Shown here piece after piece: positions 24,421 through 26,217 of a DNA stretch of 26,217 bases (position 1 is its first letter; the number at the start of each line of letters is the position of its first letter). The position numbers were made by a program, and so were the translations under genes. This DNA comes from Glomus cerebriforme (Eukaryota > Glomeromycota > Glomeromycetes > Glomerales > Glomeraceae): positions 57,424-83,640 of the forward strand of contig QKYT01000480.1 of assembly GCA_003550305.1 (NCBI GenBank), read 5' to 3'. The notes under the pieces are model-generated. The model saw only the letters and a program-made list of their open reading frames with translations. It ran no database searches and was not told the origin of the DNA.

Positions 24421-24579
24421 ATTGTATTCACTCAGGGCTAGTATTTATTATGTATCTGTTAGTTTTTAGTATCTTTAAAGTATTTTTAAGTATTTGTAAT
24501 TATTTAAAATTAAATTGCAATTTTGTTTACTTGGAAATTTAGTAAAATTTTCCAATGTAAGAAAGAGTTTTTTTTTTTC

Positions 24580-24594
24580 CTTTTTCTATTATTC
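24580..24594. repeat. Target-site duplication, inner LINE, right copy
   Basis: CTTTTTCTATTATTC, matching 16018-16032 exactly. It is preceded on the + strand by the T-rich stretch that forms the 5' end of the minus-strand LINE. Confidence 0.8.
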
Positions 24595-24964
24595 AATTAT
24601 GTTTATAGTTTTTTGTGTAATTATATTCCTGTCATGTGATACTTAGAGATAGTAGAGTAGAATAGTTTATATTTTATAGGGATGTTTGGGTGGAATTTAA
24701 ATTTGCTGATAAATGGTTTATATCTTATTCATATGGAACAGATAAGTATTGTTATTTGTTTTTATATCAGGTAAGTAGTAATCCGGAATGTCATTTATGG
24801 CGGATTTAGGCAGATTTTATATAGCTTATTCATATCTTTGTAAAAAATGTATTTACTATTCTCAATGGAGACGTACATCTAACCACCTTTATGGTAGCTG
24901 GAATATGATTATTCTTATATAATCACAATGTCTGGTGTGGGGAGATACATGATAAATAAAAATA

Positions 24965-24982
24965 AATAATTTCCATGCTTTT
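24965..24982. repeat. Target-site duplication, outer element, right copy
   Basis: AATAATTTCCATGCTTTT, matching 14081-14098. On its left is the A-rich tail of the outer element and on its right the continuing host gene (minus strand, ...DELALKKAWKL). Confidence 0.85.
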
Positions 24983-25414
24983 TTAAGAGCTAATTCATCA
25001 TATGGCAAAATTTCATAATATCTTCTGTCATAATACTTTCAAGATTAATAGCAGTTGAACTTAAATTATCATCACCCAATGATAACATATCAATATCTTC
25101 ATCTTTATCTAAAAATTTGAAATTATCATCATAATCATAAATATTCTTCCAATTGATTCCTATAAAGATAATAAAGTTATTATAATTAAATTAATGCTAA
25201 ATTTAGTTATTAATTTATTTACCTTGATTTGATGATGATATTTTGATTTCCTTTGATATCGATATGAATACAAATTAATGATATATATTTCTTATTGGAT
25301 TTTAAAATAAACCATCAAGTGTACAGATATCATCTTTTAAACTATCAATATTTATGAAATATGCATTTTGAATATTATTTATGAAATCCTCAAATTCTAA
25401 TAATAGATACCTCG
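24983..25414 (-). pseudogene. DUF6589-like gene, 5' (N-terminal) part, degenerate, one intron
   Basis: Minus-strand coding continues across the nested insertion from the part at 10764-14098. An upstream stretch reads RYLLLEFEDFINNIQNAYFI then NIDSLKDDICTLDGLF before a TAA. A GT...AG intron is seen at 25222-25160 (63 nt, GTAAAT...TTTATAG). The next exon reads GINWKNIYDYDDNFKFLDKD, then EDIDMLSLGDDNLSSTAINL and ESIM. A one-base frame change follows near 25030, then YYEILPYDELALKKAWKL runs into the duplicated target site. The true start is not clear; a promoter or earlier exons may lie in 25415-25560. Confidence 0.6.
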
Positions 25415-25767
25415 TATGAAACAGTTGAGAGAAATTTTAGAGTAGTGAGAAAAAAAAGGATAAAATTACCTCATATATAAAATAAATCAGATCGGCTCAC
25501 ACAGCCATTCACGCGATAGCTGATCAAATAAGCGCTGTGCAGATCTTTTGTTGAGCCGGCCCGGATTATTAAGGTCACAAGTTGTTTATTTATAATTGGT
25601 ACTTAGTTTCGCTTTGTGTGTGGCACAATCATGCACAAAAGTTGTACTATTATTAATAAACAAAAAGGTTGTTGCATCAACCGTGTAACATAATTACGGA
25701 TATAATTAAACTTCATTTCAACAATCATAAGTTTATTCTCTTAAATCATAAAATTAATTGAATCACA
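25415..25767. promoter_or_regulatory. Intergenic region between divergent genes, with GC-rich core
   Basis: This spacer separates the minus-strand DUF6589-like relic from the plus-strand gene at 25768. About 25488-25565 is sharply GC-richer than its surroundings. It contains CGGCTCA at 25493-25499 and its inverse TGAGCCG at 25552-25558, plus further partial inverse matches (GATC...CACAGC against GCGCTGTGCAGATC). It could be a small folded element, a transposon end or a shared promoter. No tRNA features such as a T-loop were found. Confidence 0.35.
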
Positions 25768-26184
25768 ATGTCTTTAAATAATAATAATATTTCAAATGAT
25801 GATGAAAATTTCTTAAAAGATTTTTTAAAAGATTTTTATCGTCAAATTATAAAAATTGAAAATTATAAAAAAATTGAAAATATTTTAATAGATTGGATAA
25901 AAGATTATTTTATTATTAAAGAAAAAAATTCTTTAATGATATTACAATTAATGGAAAATCATGAAGAAAAAGAAAATTGGTTTTCAAGTTTAATAGGATT
26001 TTTTTATGAATTTGATATTGATGATAATAATATTATGGATAAAAATAAATCTTTAAATTTTTATTTATTATCAATTAATAATTATAAAGATAAAAAATTA
26101 AATTCTATGTATCAATTACTTAATATTATTATTTCAAAATATTTATTGTCATTTTATTATTATAAAGATATTATTTCCCTATGA
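25768..26184 (+). CDS. N-terminus of a Sel1-repeat-type protein (possibly continues past the window)
   Basis: 138 codons from ATG in a good context (ATCACAATGTC). The protein is Asn/Lys/Ile-rich. It begins with an acidic helical segment (NDDENFLKDFLKDFYRQIIK). The stretch LIGFFYEFDIDDNNIMDKNK followed by SLNFYLLSINNYKDKKLNSM resembles a degenerate Sel1 repeat, and ISKYLLSFYYYKDII resembles the start of the next. I recall such N-termini from Rhizophagus Sel1 proteins. The frame closes at TGA 26182-26184, but the +1 frame carries on as MKKDHPIFVQF to the edge. So the gene may be frameshifted, use an intron, or really end here. The product would be a protein-interaction scaffold of unknown partner. 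Confidence 0.6.
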   Translation: MSLNNNNISNDDENFLKDFLKDFYRQIIKIENYKKIENILIDWIKDYFIIKEKNSLMILQLMENHEEKENWFSSLIGFFYEFDIDDNNIMDKNKSLNFYLLSINNYKDKKLNSMYQLLNIIISKYLLSFYYYKDIISL

Positions 26185-26217
26185 AAAAAGATCATCCGAT
26201 TTTTGTACAATTTTTAT

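Larger units (their letters stand above)
16033..24579 (-). mobile_element. LINE retrotransposon (EN + RT + RNase H), 8.5 kb, degenerate
   Basis: Flanked by the 15-bp duplication CTTTTTCTATTATTC. Read on the minus strand, it has a ~159-base 5' UTR, ORF1 (24420-22208), ORF2 (22141-16440), a ~407-base 3' UTR and an A-rich tail (AATTAAAAATAAAAAATAAA) right at the left duplication. This is the orientation expected for a LINE. An apurinic-type endonuclease, a reverse transcriptase and an RNase H region together are known from I-like and fungal Tad1-like LINEs. The length looks full or nearly full, since the 5' UTR and ORF1 start are present. Multiple frameshifts and stops mean this copy cannot now make its proteins. 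Confidence 0.85.
14099..24964 (+). mobile_element. Outer retroelement encoding only an ORF1/Gag-like protein, itself split by a LINE
   Basis: Bounded by exact 18-bp duplications of AATAATTTCCATGCTTTT at 14081-14098 and 24965-24982. Without the inner LINE and one inner duplication copy, the element is about 2.3 kb (14099-16032 joined to 24595-24964). It has a 94-base leader, one long degenerate + strand ORF (14193-15980), then a non-coding 3' part ending in A-rich GATAAATAAAAAT next to the right duplication. The A-rich end lies 3' of the ORF, as expected from target-primed reverse transcription. No terminal inverted or long terminal repeats were found. No reverse transcriptase is encoded in it, so it was probably mobilised in trans. 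Confidence 0.7.

Noticed and set aside
14099..24964. Interpretation of the outer insert as a DNA transposon or LTR element
   Set aside because: The two ends share no terminal inverted or direct repeat apart from the flanking 18-bp duplication, and the 3' end is A-rich.

Overview
The window reads as nuclear DNA of an arbuscular mycorrhizal fungus close to Rhizophagus (Glomeromycotina). It is very AT-rich. Its genes have short GTAA...TTTAG introns. It carries a tyrosine-kinase-like plus Sel1-repeat gene, a second Sel1-type gene start, a large degenerate gene resembling the multicopy DUF6589 proteins, and LINE elements of the kind abundant in these fungi. The organism call comes from remembered family composition, not a database search.

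Layout: 3-110, tail of a + strand gene. 1061-2650, a complete 8-exon 7TM receptor gene on the - strand, rebuilt here exon by exon (343 aa). 2702-5887, mostly intergenic, with a long imperfect hairpin, a CGGTT-rich patch and a decayed coding relic. 5888-8182, a complete 5-exon kinase/Sel1 gene on the - strand (645 aa), with the catalytic HRD aspartate replaced by asparagine. 8219-10763, intergenic with a GC-richer relic and a TTA microsatellite.

10764-25414 is the most interesting part: a three-layer nest of genetic elements. A DUF6589-like gene on the - strand (10764-14098 plus 24983-25414) is interrupted by a + strand retroelement (14099-24964) flanked by an exact 18-bp target-site duplication. 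That element encodes only an ORF1/Gag-like protein. It is itself interrupted by an 8.5-kb LINE on the - strand (16033-24579) flanked by an exact 15-bp duplication. The LINE carries ORF1 and an ORF2 with endonuclease, reverse transcriptase and RNase H regions. All three layers are broken by frameshifts and stops, several of which look like Trp-to-stop transitions. If both insertions are removed, the host reading frame resumes apart from one indel.

25768 to the end: the start of a + strand gene resembling the N-terminus of Sel1-repeat proteins. The receptor and the kinase-like protein could both be signalling components, but nothing in the sequence links them functionally.
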